Assembly: GCA_035277525.1 (NCBI GenBank)
Contig: DATEKH010000152.1
Span: forward strand, 20,027-84,026
From: CAIKMD01 sp035277525
Lineage (GTDB): Bacteria; Pseudomonadota; Alphaproteobacteria; ATCC43930; CGMCC-115725
DNA: 64,000 nt
Direction: 5' to 3'
Shown: positions 34,228 to 41,875 of the stretch, one piece after another
How positions within the stretch are numbered: position 1 is the first letter of the stretch
Layout of the letters: each line of letters starts with the position of its first letter
Made by a program: the position numbers and the translations under genes
Notes under the pieces: model-generated
Database searches by the model: none
Seen by the model: the letters and a program-made list of their open reading frames with translations, nothing else
Told to the model about the DNA's origin: nothing

Positions 34228-34998
34228 ATGGACGAGGTGAGAATTTTGGAGGCGATCGGCGCGAGCCTCAAGCACGAACTCGACAAGCTCGCAAAGGGCG
34301 GGCGGATTCTCGAGCTCAACGGCCATGGCGACCGCATCTTCGGCCATATCGCATTGCGCGACCCCGAAGGCCGCGGTTTCTGGCTGAAACGCCACCATAT
34401 CTCGCTGGGCGAGCTGTTCGATCACCGCGATTTCATCCTCGTCGATTTCGACGGCAAGCAGCTTGCGGGTCCCGGCCGACGTCACAGCGAATGGCCAATC
34501 CACGCCGAGATTTTGCGCGCGCGGCCCGATCTCAATGCCACGGCGCATACCCATCCCTTCCACTCCGTGATCTATAGCGCGACGCGCAAGCCTTTGGGCT
34601 CGATCTCGGGCCCGAGCAAGCCGCCGCCGCGCTTCGACGGCACCTCCGAGTATATCGATACGCCGGAGCTTGGCCGTCGCCTCGCCGCATCGCTCGGCAA
34701 GGACTCGAAGGTCGCGATCATGCGCCATCATGGGGTGATCTTTGCCGGGCGCACCATCGAAGAGATGGTCTTGAACGGCATCGATGTCGAGCATCGCTGC
34801 CGCCAGATGCTGACCGTCGCCAGCGCCAGCGCCGGCCTGCCGTTCGAATGGCCGGACGATGCCGAGCTGCAGCGCAAGTTCGGCGATGAGTCGAAGCGGG
34901 TCGGCGGCAGCAACGCGCAATGGGATTATTTCTGCCGCGTCTTGGCGCGCGCCGAGGCGCAAGGCGATCCGCGGCTTTCGGACCGGTGCCTGCTGTGA
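34228..34998 (+). CDS. Class II aldolase/adducin family protein
   Basis: 256-residue zinc aldolase-like protein. Metal and active-site elements are SEWPIHAEILRARPDLNATAHTHPFHSVIYSA and IMRHHGVIFAGRTIEEMVLNGIDVEHRCRQ. Family members act on fuculose-, ribulose- or threonine-type substrates, and several catabolic members cleave hydroxy-acid products. GGGAGGGA precedes ATG 34228. The stop overlaps the GTG of the fumarylacetoacetate hydrolase gene (GTGA), so the two are translationally coupled and likely process the same aliphatic breakdown product. Confidence 0.88.
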   Translation: MDEVRILEAIGASLKHELDKLAKGGRILELNGHGDRIFGHIALRDPEGRGFWLKRHHISLGELFDHRDFILVDFDGKQLAGPGRRHSEWPIHAEILRARPDLNATAHTHPFHSVIYSATRKPLGSISGPSKPPPRFDGTSEYIDTPELGRRLAASLGKDSKVAIMRHHGVIFAGRTIEEMVLNGIDVEHRCRQMLTVASASAGLPFEWPDDAELQRKFGDESKRVGGSNAQWDYFCRVLARAEAQGDPRLSDRCLL

Positions 34999-35945
34999 GC
35001 GCCGCTTTCCGCCTGGCGACGGTCTCGAGCGCGGGAAGCCCGCGCTTCGTCGCGCTCGTCCTCGGCGATAAATCCGTCGCCCTCAACGCGGTGCTGCCGC
35101 ATGTCGCCGCGGCGCAGAGGGCGCCGATCCCGTCGCATACGATGCTCGGCCTCCTCGGCGAGTGGGAGCGCAGCTTCGAGGTGCTGAGCGAGGCCGCCGC
35201 GCTGCTGGGCAAAGCCGGCCTCGAAGACAGGCGCTGGGCCGATGCCGTGGCGCCGATGAGCGCGGTCCGGGTTCACGCGCCGATCGCGCGGCCGCCGAAG
35301 ATGTTCTACGCCGCGATCAACTATCCGCGGCCCGACCGGCTGCCGCGCAAGGACGACGGCATCGTGCGCCGGCCCTACATGTTCGAGAAGACGGCGAGCT
35401 GCGTTACCGGCCCCTATGACGATGTCGTCAAGCCCGAGGGCTATGACGATATCGATGGCGAGGTCGAGCTCGGTGTCGTCATCGGCAAGCGGGGCAAGAC
35501 CATCCCGGTCGACCGGGCGATGGAGCATGTCGCCGGGTTCATCATCTGCAACGATCTCACCGTGCGGAATTTCCGCGCCCAGGGCGAGCTGCCGGTGCCC
35601 GGTCCCGACTGGCTCGGCAGCAAATGCTGGGACCATTTCGCGCCGCAGGGCCCCTATCTCGTGCCGCGGCAATTCGTGCCCGATTGCCGCAATCTGCGCC
35701 TGACCCTCAAGGTGAACGGCGAGACCCGGCAGGATGGCAACACACGCGACATGATCCATTCACCCGAAACGCAGGTCGCTTTCATGTCGAACCAGATGAC
35801 GCTCGAACCCGGCGATGTGATATCGACCGGCACGCCCAACGGCATCGGTATCTATACCGGCGTCTTCATCAGGGCCGGCGATCTGATCGAATGCGAGATC
35901 GACGGGCTCGGCGTGCAGCGCAATCGGCTGGTCGCGGCCGGCTAG
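34995..35945 (+). CDS. Fumarylacetoacetate hydrolase family protein
   Basis: 316-residue FAH-fold protein. The divalent-metal motif is in GYDDIDGEVELGVVIGKRGKTIPVDRAMEHVAGFIICNDLTVRNFRAQ, and the C-terminal THS-like strand is VISTGTPNGIGI. FAH proteins hydrolyse C-C bonds of acylpyruvates or act as 2-oxo-acid hydratases and isomerases in aromatic meta-cleavage pathways. The GTG at 34995 overlaps the aldolase stop by four bases; an upstream ATG at 34920 lies inside the aldolase gene. It probably releases pyruvate or an acid from a linear ring-cleavage product before the aldolase step (inference). Confidence 0.9.
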   Translation: MSAAFRLATVSSAGSPRFVALVLGDKSVALNAVLPHVAAAQRAPIPSHTMLGLLGEWERSFEVLSEAAALLGKAGLEDRRWADAVAPMSAVRVHAPIARPPKMFYAAINYPRPDRLPRKDDGIVRRPYMFEKTASCVTGPYDDVVKPEGYDDIDGEVELGVVIGKRGKTIPVDRAMEHVAGFIICNDLTVRNFRAQGELPVPGPDWLGSKCWDHFAPQGPYLVPRQFVPDCRNLRLTLKVNGETRQDGNTRDMIHSPETQVAFMSNQMTLEPGDVISTGTPNGIGIYTGVFIRAGDLIECEIDGLGVQRNRLVAAG

Positions 35946-35964
35946 CGCGAAGCGAGCGCAGCTC

Positions 35965-36348
35965 ATGGCGCAGAAGCGAGATCGCCGCCCGCCCGCCGCC
36001 ATCGGCCATGTGTTCTTCGCCGCATCGAATGTCGCCGAAGCGGCGGAATGGTTCGAGAGCGTTGGGTTGCGGCCGATCGCGGCCGATGAGGATTTCGCCG
36101 TACTCGAGCTGCGCGGCGGGACCCATCTCGTGGTGACGCAGGCTGCGCGCCCGCCGCGGCCGGGACAGGAAGCGCCGTTCGACCTGATGGTCGACGATAT
36201 CGATCGTGCGCGCCGCAAATTCGCGGCGCAAGGCCTGAAGCCGTCGCGTCTGCGGCGCGGGACGATCCACGACGAGTTCACGCTCGCCGGGCCCGACGGG
36301 TATCGCGTTACGATCCTGTCCTCGCACGCCGGGCGACGTGCGGTCTAG
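35965..36348 (+). CDS. VOC family protein
   Basis: 127-residue single VOC module pair: IGHVFFAASNVAEAAEWFESVGLRPIAADEDFAVLELRGGTHLVVT and FDLMVDDIDRARRKFAAQGLKPSRLRRGTIHDEFTLAGPDGYRVTI. The metal ligands would be the first His (GHVF) and a late Glu/His; only some are convincing. It starts 19 bp after the FAH gene and probably belongs to the same transcript. The function is unassigned. A hairpin-rich repeat element follows at 36371. Confidence 0.82.
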   Translation: MAQKRDRRPPAAIGHVFFAASNVAEAAEWFESVGLRPIAADEDFAVLELRGGTHLVVTQAARPPRPGQEAPFDLMVDDIDRARRKFAAQGLKPSRLRRGTIHDEFTLAGPDGYRVTILSSHAGRRAV

Positions 36349-36370
36349 CGCCGCGGAAAAAGCTCTTCGA

Positions 36371-36462
36371 TGTCATTGCGCGCCGCGAAGCGGCGCGGCA
36401 ATCCAGAGCAAACGTGAAAATGCTGGATTGCCTCGGCCCGCCATGCGGGCCTCGCAATGACA
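36371..36462. repeat. 92-bp nested inverted-repeat element (MITE/REP-like)
   Basis: Termini TGTCATTGCG and CGCAATGACA (36453-36462) are perfect 10-bp inverted repeats. Inner arms GGCAATCCAG (36397-36406) and CTGGATTGCC (36423-36432) form a second perfect 10-bp pair. Two small stem-loops lie between them: CGCCGC-GAA-GCGGCG (36381-36395) and GGCCCGC-CAT-GCGGGCC (36435-36451). The GTCATTGCGA...GCAATCCAG design is a familiar dispersed repeat type in alphaproteobacteria. It sits between convergent genes. Confidence 0.85.
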
Positions 36463-36487
36463 CGCTTGGCGTTTTTCCCGCAACCTC

Positions 36488-37234
36488 CTACGGCTTCTGG
36501 AACTTCAACACGAAAATGTCGATCGGGATCTTCGGATTGAAGATCACGAAGTCATGCGTGTCATTGGGGTTGCGCAGGAAATTGCCTTCATCCACGCGCT
36601 TGAAGCCTGCGGCTTCGACCTCGCGCTCGAGCGCGCTTTCCTCGATGCGGTGAAACTTCTTGCCGACCGAGGTGCCGGCGCCGGGCGCGGCGGCATAGTC
36701 GGCGATCACGAGATAGCCGCCGGGCTTCAAGGCGTTGAAGAGCGCGCGGTCCATCTTGGCGCGGTCGACCGGCAGATAGGTCGTGTCGTGATAGCCGAAG
36801 AAAAAGGTGACGAGATCGAGATTGTTGACGTCGGCCGGAACAGGATCGTCGAAGGGTCGAGTGAGCTCGACGACATTCTTCATCGCCGGTGATTTCATCC
36901 GCGTGGCAAGGGCCTGCGTGGCGCGCGGCGGCATGCCGGGCGGGTTTTGCGCATAGACCGTGCCGCCGGGGGCGGAGCCGCGCGCCATCAGCTCGGTGCT
37001 GTAGCCGGCGCCCGCCGCCATATCGAGCACTTTCCAGCCGGGCCTCACGCCGGTGAAGGCGAGGAGTTTGACCGGCTCGCGGCGCTGATCGTTCTTGCGG
37101 TCGGCATCGGTGCGGTCGGGTGCCGCGATGATCGCGGCGTAATCGGGCGCGGGCGGTTGCGTGTGCATGGTGCAGGCAGCGAGCGCCAAGGCCAGCACGC
37201 AAGCGCCCAACGCGGCGCGGGCGGTTCCTCTCAT
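36488..37234 (-). CDS. Exported class I SAM-dependent methyltransferase-like lipoprotein
   Basis: 248-residue protein with an N-terminal signal peptide and lipobox (ALGACVLALALAACTM; C21 would be lipidated). The body is a Rossmann methyltransferase: motif I VLDMAAGAGYSTELMARG, YHDTTYLPVDRAKMDRALFNALKPGGYLVIADYAAAPGAG. This fits the COG4798 group of predicted methyltransferases, many of which carry signal peptides. A periplasmic SAM enzyme is puzzling because SAM is cytoplasmic, so it may have another role. GGGGG lies about eight bases upstream of ATG 37234. It is convergent with the VOC gene and flanked by the repeat at 36371. Confidence 0.85.
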   Translation of the reverse strand: MRGTARAALGACVLALALAACTMHTQPPAPDYAAIIAAPDRTDADRKNDQRREPVKLLAFTGVRPGWKVLDMAAGAGYSTELMARGSAPGGTVYAQNPPGMPPRATQALATRMKSPAMKNVVELTRPFDDPVPADVNNLDLVTFFFGYHDTTYLPVDRAKMDRALFNALKPGGYLVIADYAAAPGAGTSVGKKFHRIEESALEREVEAAGFKRVDEGNFLRNPNDTHDFVIFNPKIPIDIFVLKFQKP

Positions 37235-37342
37235 CTCATACCCCCTTGTTATGGCTTGGTCGCAAAAAAGTCGCGCTGATCTTGGCCTGCCCGGGCGCCG
37301 TGCTGCAACATTCTTGGTTACACGATTGCGTGCCCGGCCGGG

Positions 37343-38338
37343 TCAGGGCCGCCAATAGGCGAAGCCCATGGCGTTTCCCGTCCCGGCTGGCGAGCGGTAG
37401 CATGGCACGTAATCAATGTGGCCAAGCTCGAAGCCGAGCGCTGCCATTGCGCCGGCGAGCGGGAGCCAATTCTTGATCTCCGACGAGCCGGATTGGAAGA
37501 AAGCCTCGCTGAAGCCGGAAAGCCTTTCGATGTCGCCGCGGCGCAAGCTGTCGAGGAAAGCCGCGTCGAGGTCCTCGTCGATGACGAAATGGCTGAGCCC
37601 GCCCGAGGCGATCAGCGCCACTTTGAGGCCGCTGTCCCAGCTCTCGATCGCGCGCGCCAAGGCTTTGCCGAACTCGTAGCAGCGCGCGACGAGCGGCTGG
37701 TTGGGCGGATAGTAGGTATTGACCGCGACCGGAACGCAGGGGAGCGCGCGGTCCCTCATGATCTGTCGATAGACGAAGCCATAGGCGTGCGGGGTTTCCG
37801 CTCCCGGCAGATGCCGCATGGACGCGATGTCGAAGCCCTCGCCGATCGCGGCCTCGATGAGGTGCCGCCCCAGCGCCGAGGCGCAGGGATAGGTGGCGCC
37901 GCCGGGCGGAATATGGCCGGGCAGGGCGATTTCCTGCCCCGGGGCGAGCCGCGCTATGTGTTCCGCCGAATAAGGATTGTTGACGAGCGCCTCGCCCCAA
38001 AAGACGCTGAAGGCCGGGACCGCCGCCGGCTCGAACATCTCCATGTGATCATTGCCGAGGATGACCACGATGTCGGGCTGCGTCTCGTCGAACACAGCCG
38101 CCAACCCCTCGAGCGACCGCCGGCAGGCCGCGTGGCGACCGCGCCAGCGCTCGAGCGTGATCTCGCGCTCGAAATGGCAATCCTTGCGCGCCTCGATCAG
38201 CTCGGAAAAACTCCAGGTCCGGCCGAGATAGTGATGCCGCGTCTGGCGGTCGAAAATCGCGCGCTGACCCCACTCCTCGGGCGGCGTCGAAAGCATCGGC
38301 CCATGCGATGTGCCCATGCCAAGAACGATCTTTGCCAT
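37343..38338 (-). CDS. LigB-type extradiol ring-cleavage dioxygenase
   Basis: 331-residue LigB-superfamily protein. Iron ligands correspond to H12 (GMGTSHGPML), the His of ILGNDHMEMFEPAAVPAFSVF and the Glu of GSSEIKNWLPLAGAM. The catalytic His is present in ALIASGGLSHFVIDEDLD, unlike the LigB homolog at 14064. It is longer than LigB of protocatechuate dioxygenase, and no small LigA gene is adjacent, so it is a stand-alone enzyme. AAAGGAG precedes ATG 38338. It is divergent from the alcohol dehydrogenase at 38515 and the Rieske oxygenase at 39638, which could feed it hydroxylated aromatics. Confidence 0.88.
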   Translation of the reverse strand: MAKIVLGMGTSHGPMLSTPPEEWGQRAIFDRQTRHHYLGRTWSFSELIEARKDCHFEREITLERWRGRHAACRRSLEGLAAVFDETQPDIVVILGNDHMEMFEPAAVPAFSVFWGEALVNNPYSAEHIARLAPGQEIALPGHIPPGGATYPCASALGRHLIEAAIGEGFDIASMRHLPGAETPHAYGFVYRQIMRDRALPCVPVAVNTYYPPNQPLVARCYEFGKALARAIESWDSGLKVALIASGGLSHFVIDEDLDAAFLDSLRRGDIERLSGFSEAFFQSGSSEIKNWLPLAGAMAALGFELGHIDYVPCYRSPAGTGNAMGFAYWRP

Positions 38339-38514
38339 GGCGAAGCTCCTTTGCCCCTATCATAGGCCGGGTCCGGCATGAAATCTGCCTGAAGCGCGGC
38401 GCCGTGCCGGATTCCAGCTGAGGTTAACGAGGCCCTCTCCAAGAGACGTGATCGGCCGAGCGCCTTGTCGCATTGCGCCAGACAGCCTAAAACCAGCACC
38501 CAAGGAGCTTCGCC

Positions 38515-39612
38515 ATGACAACAGTGCTTGCGGCGGTCGCGGTCCGGCCGCGTCAAACCGAGTTGCGCGAATTTGCCCTGCCCGATATCGCCCCCGATGC
38601 CGGCCTGTTGCGGGTCGACGCGGCCGGCATCTGCGGCAGCGACTGGCCGATGTATCTCTCGGAAAAGCCCGGACCGCGGATTCTCGGTCACGAGATGATC
38701 GGCACGATCGAAAAGCTGGGGCCGATCGCCGGCGCGCGCTGGGGCGTCAAAGAGGGCGATGTGGTCGCTCTCGAGGAATATCTGCCCTGCGGGCATTGCG
38801 AGTATTGCCGCACCGGCGAATACCGCTCCTGTCTCGAGACCGATACGCGCATCGCCGGCAGCATTCGCTACGGCTCGACGCCGCTGACCGTGGCGCCGGC
38901 GCTCTGGGGCGGCTACAGCCAGTACCTCTATATGCATCCGCGGACCGTGCTGCATCGCGTTCCGCCAGGGATTGCGCCGCATATCGCGGCAATGGCGCTC
39001 CCGATCGGCAATGGCTTCCAATGGGCGTTTCTCGATGGCGGCGCCGGTCCGGGCAAGACCGTGGTCATTCAAGGTCCGGGACAGCAGGGCCTCGGCTGCG
39101 TCATCGCCGCCAAAGCGGCCGGTGCCGACACGATCATCGTCTCGGGGCTTAAGCGCGATGCGGCGCGCCTTGCGGTCGCGCGCGAATTGGGCGCGCAGCA
39201 CACGGTCTCGGTCGAGGACGAGGAGCTCGGCGCTGCGGTGACGCGCATCACCCAAGGCCGGATGGCGGATATCGTCATCGATGCGAGCGGCGGCGGCGCC
39301 GGGATCGTCAATCCCGCGCTGGCGTTGTTGCGTAAGCGCGGCACGCTGCTCATCGCTGCGCGCAAGGGCGCGGTGAGCGGCATCGATCTCGATCAGGTGA
39401 TCAACAAGCAGATCATCCTGCGCGGCACCCGCGGCCACAGTTTCGAGGCGGTGGAGCTGGCGTTGAAGACAATGGCGGCGGGCCGCTTCCCGCTGGAGAA
39501 GATGTCGAGCCATGTGATCGGCCTCAAGGAGGTCGATGTCGGGCTCAAGATGGTGGGCGGTGAGAGCAACGAACGCTCGATCCACATCACCATCGATCCC
39601 TGGAAGAGTTGA
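38515..39612 (+). CDS. Zinc-dependent alcohol dehydrogenase (MDR family)
   Basis: 365-residue medium-chain zinc dehydrogenase. Catalytic zinc ligands are C in GICGSDWP and the His/Glu in LGHEMIG; the structural zinc is held by the four cysteines of PCGHCEYCRTGEYRSC. The NAD site is VVIQGPGQQGLGCVIAAKAAGA. Relatives oxidise benzyl alcohols, polyols or threonine. AAGGAG lies eight bases before ATG 38515. It precedes the Rieske oxygenase at 39638 by 25 bp and is divergent from the LigB dioxygenase. It may oxidise an aromatic or aliphatic alcohol in the same route. Confidence 0.92.
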   Translation: MTTVLAAVAVRPRQTELREFALPDIAPDAGLLRVDAAGICGSDWPMYLSEKPGPRILGHEMIGTIEKLGPIAGARWGVKEGDVVALEEYLPCGHCEYCRTGEYRSCLETDTRIAGSIRYGSTPLTVAPALWGGYSQYLYMHPRTVLHRVPPGIAPHIAAMALPIGNGFQWAFLDGGAGPGKTVVIQGPGQQGLGCVIAAKAAGADTIIVSGLKRDAARLAVARELGAQHTVSVEDEELGAAVTRITQGRMADIVIDASGGGAGIVNPALALLRKRGTLLIAARKGAVSGIDLDQVINKQIILRGTRGHSFEAVELALKTMAAGRFPLEKMSSHVIGLKEVDVGLKMVGGESNERSIHITIDPWKS

Positions 39613-39637
39613 GGCCGCGTAGCAATCGAGGTCCATC

Positions 39638-40909
39638 ATGCTGAAGCACGAAGACAATGAACGCCTTTGCCGGGTCGGGCCGGGAACTCCTGCAGGGGCT
39701 CTCTTCCGCCGCTATTGGCAGCCGGCCGCGCTGGTGCGCGAAGTGCCGGAGAAGGACGGCGCGCCAGTCCGCGTGCGCCTCCTCGGCGAGGATCTGATCG
39801 CGTTCCGCGATACGAACGGCAAGGTCGGGCTCATCGATGCCTATTGCCCGCATCGCCGCGCGCCGCTGTTCTTCGGCCGCAACGAGGAATGCGGGCTGCG
39901 CTGCGTCTATCACGGCTGGAAGTTCGACGCCGACGGACGTTGCGTTGATCTGCCGTCCGAGCCCGCGGACTCGCCGATGAAGGCCGGCATCAAGATCACC
40001 GCCTATCCGACGGTCGAGCGCGGCGGCATCGTCTGGGCGTATCTGGGGCCGAAGGAGCATATGCCCGCGCCGCCCGATTACGAGTGGACGCGCGCGCCTC
40101 AGACGCATCGCGGCGTGTCGAAGACCTTCGAGGATTGCAATTGGCTGCAAGCGCTCGAGGGCGGACTCGACACCGCGCACGGCTCGTTCCTTCACAACAA
40201 TCGGCTCGGTGACAACAGCTTGCTCCGGAGCCGCGACGGCGCGCCCAAGATCGAGGTCGAGAAGACGGATTACGGCTATTACTACGTCTCGACGCGCAAG
40301 GCGGCCGAGGACGAGCGCTATGTCCGTGTCTATCAATACATCATGCCGGCGCAGCAGATGCGCGCCAATGTCCTGGCGCGCGACGGCGGCCGCATGGATG
40401 TGCCGAAAATCGACGGCCATGTCTGGGTGCCGGTCGATGACGAGCGCACTTGCGTCTACAACTGGTCCTACAGCTACGACCGCGCCGTGTCGCTCACGGC
40501 GGATTATTACGAGCGGATCGAGAAGGCTTATGGCCGCGGCAAGGACGATTTCATCCCCGGAACCTTCCACCTGAAGCGCAACAAGTCGAACGACTATCTG
40601 ATCGATCGCGAGGCGCAGAAGACCCGCACATTCACTGGCATCGAAGGCATCAACACGCAGGATTTTGCGCTGCAGGAAGGCATGACGCCGATCGTCGACC
40701 GCTCGAAAGAGCATCTTGGCACCTCGGATCGCGCGATCGTGCTGATGCGCCGCTTGATGCTCGAAGCAACCGAGGCCGTGGCGCAGGGTGGGCGCGCGCC
40801 AGGCGCCGATCCGGCCGTCCACCGCAACATCCGGCCGCATGAAGCCATCATCGCGGATGGGCAGGATTGGCGTGCCGCTTTCGGCACGGCGCTCGAGGCG
40901 AAATGGTAA
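39638..40909 (+). CDS. Rieske 2Fe-2S aromatic oxygenase alpha subunit
   Basis: 423-residue Rieske oxygenase, a close paralog of the one at 27382. Ligands are C70-x-H72 and C89-x2-H92 (CPHRRAP, CVYHGWKFDADG), and the mononuclear iron motif is LEGGLDTAHGSFLH. The GAGG box seven bases before ATG 39638 supports the start. It follows the zinc dehydrogenase by 25 bp and is probably co-transcribed with it. Electrons must come from a reductase encoded elsewhere. Likely hydroxylates or demethylates an aromatic acid whose product goes to the divergent LigB dioxygenase (inference). Confidence 0.93.
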   Translation: MLKHEDNERLCRVGPGTPAGALFRRYWQPAALVREVPEKDGAPVRVRLLGEDLIAFRDTNGKVGLIDAYCPHRRAPLFFGRNEECGLRCVYHGWKFDADGRCVDLPSEPADSPMKAGIKITAYPTVERGGIVWAYLGPKEHMPAPPDYEWTRAPQTHRGVSKTFEDCNWLQALEGGLDTAHGSFLHNNRLGDNSLLRSRDGAPKIEVEKTDYGYYYVSTRKAAEDERYVRVYQYIMPAQQMRANVLARDGGRMDVPKIDGHVWVPVDDERTCVYNWSYSYDRAVSLTADYYERIEKAYGRGKDDFIPGTFHLKRNKSNDYLIDREAQKTRTFTGIEGINTQDFALQEGMTPIVDRSKEHLGTSDRAIVLMRRLMLEATEAVAQGGRAPGADPAVHRNIRPHEAIIADGQDWRAAFGTALEAKW

Positions 40910-41108
40910 GGTGCACCGCCACCTCCGCCGATCGGCCTTCACCTAAGCTTTTCTAATTACGGGATTTTTCCGCTTTCGCGGCGAGTTCCATTGTTTGGCT
41001 TCGCCAAAAGCGGCTTATCGCGCGAGGCGGTTATAACGCCCGCTGGTGATGCGCATGTCTTCGCCCACGGGGCCAATCCAGGCCCCCCGTGAACCAGAGG
41101 AGCAGAGC

Positions 41109-41366
41109 ATGCGCATCTCGACAATCCTGCGATCTGGCGTGCTGGGCGTGGCGCTTGGCGCCGTGATTGGCTTCGTTGGGCCGGCTTTCGCTGAAACGGT
41201 CTATATCTACCCGTCCGACCAGGCGCCCGACATGGGCTACACGCAGTTCCAAGCCAAGCCCTACACGGCTTGGCAGAACGCGTGGCCGCACCAGCACGCA
41301 AATACGGGCGTCTATGAAGGCCCCAACTGGGACGCCGCCCGTGACGCGCCCAATGATGGCGGATGA
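41109..41366 (+). CDS. Small secreted protein of unknown function
   Basis: 85-residue protein with a clear signal peptide (MRISTILRSGVLGVALGAVIGFVGPAFA, cleavage before ETVY). The mature part of about 57 residues is rich in Tyr, Gln, Asn and Pro (YIYPSDQAPDMGYTQFQAKPYTAWQNAWPHQHANTGVYEGPNWDAARDAPNDGG), without cysteines or recognisable domains. The ATG at 41109 has AGAGGAGCAGAG upstream; the longer frame from 41046 lacks sense. It stands alone, 199 bp after the Rieske gene, and a strong hairpin follows. I do not recognise the family. Confidence 0.72.
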   Translation: MRISTILRSGVLGVALGAVIGFVGPAFAETVYIYPSDQAPDMGYTQFQAKPYTAWQNAWPHQHANTGVYEGPNWDAARDAPNDGG

Positions 41367-41383
41367 TTGAGCCGCCTTTGACA

Positions 41384-41418
41384 GGGCAGATGGGCCGGCC
41401 GCGGCCGGCCCATCGCCC
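41384..41418. terminator. Strong hairpin between convergent genes (possible bidirectional terminator)
   Basis: ATGGGCCGGCC (41390-41400) and GGCCGGCCCAT (41403-41413) are perfect inverted repeats around a GC loop; the stem extends with GGGC/GCCC past one bulged A. No long T-run follows on either strand, so termination is inferred from its place between the stops of the secreted protein (41366) and VOC (41420) genes. Confidence 0.5.
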
Positions 41419-41419
41419 T

Positions 41420-41815
41420 CTAAAGCTTGATGCCCTTCCAGGAATGGCTTGGTTCGGAAATGTCGAAGACGATGCCGAACGGGTCGCGATATTTGATCTC
41501 GAGATTCATGCCTGCGCGGGCCTCGAAATGGAATGTGCCGCCATTGTCCTTGATTGTCCGATCCATGGCGGCGAACTCCTTCGGGTCGTCGACCACGAAG
41601 CCGATGTGATGGAGGCCGACGAAATCCTTGCCGCGCTCGTCGCCGGCGTCCTCATCGGTCTTGAATTTCAGCAAGGTGACGTTCACGACCCCGTCCGACA
41701 GGCTGATCGCGACATCGTTTTCGCTGTGCTTCGTGAAGCCGAAGACGTTTTGAAAGAACTCCGCTTCGCGCTTCAAGTCGCTCACTGTGATGGCGATGTG
41801 TCGCAGCTTGGCCAT
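41420..41815 (-). CDS. VOC family protein (glyoxalase/dioxygenase-like)
   Basis: 131-residue VOC protein. MAKLRHIAITVSDLKREAEFFQNVFGFTKHS opens the first module, and VGLHHIGFVVDDPKEFAAMDRTIKDNGGTFHFEARAGMNLEIKYRDPFGIVFDISEPSH the second; H6, the HHIGF His and E in LEIKYRDPFG are likely metal ligands. ATG 41815. It lies 60 bp downstream of the hydroxyacid dehydrogenase on the same strand. Substrate unknown. Confidence 0.87.
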   Translation of the reverse strand: MAKLRHIAITVSDLKREAEFFQNVFGFTKHSENDVAISLSDGVVNVTLLKFKTDEDAGDERGKDFVGLHHIGFVVDDPKEFAAMDRTIKDNGGTFHFEARAGMNLEIKYRDPFGIVFDISEPSHSWKGIKL

Positions 41816-41875
41816 GTCTCACCTGTGCGGTTGGGGCATGGCCGATCATACCAGGGTCCGCTACCGGCGGAAGCC

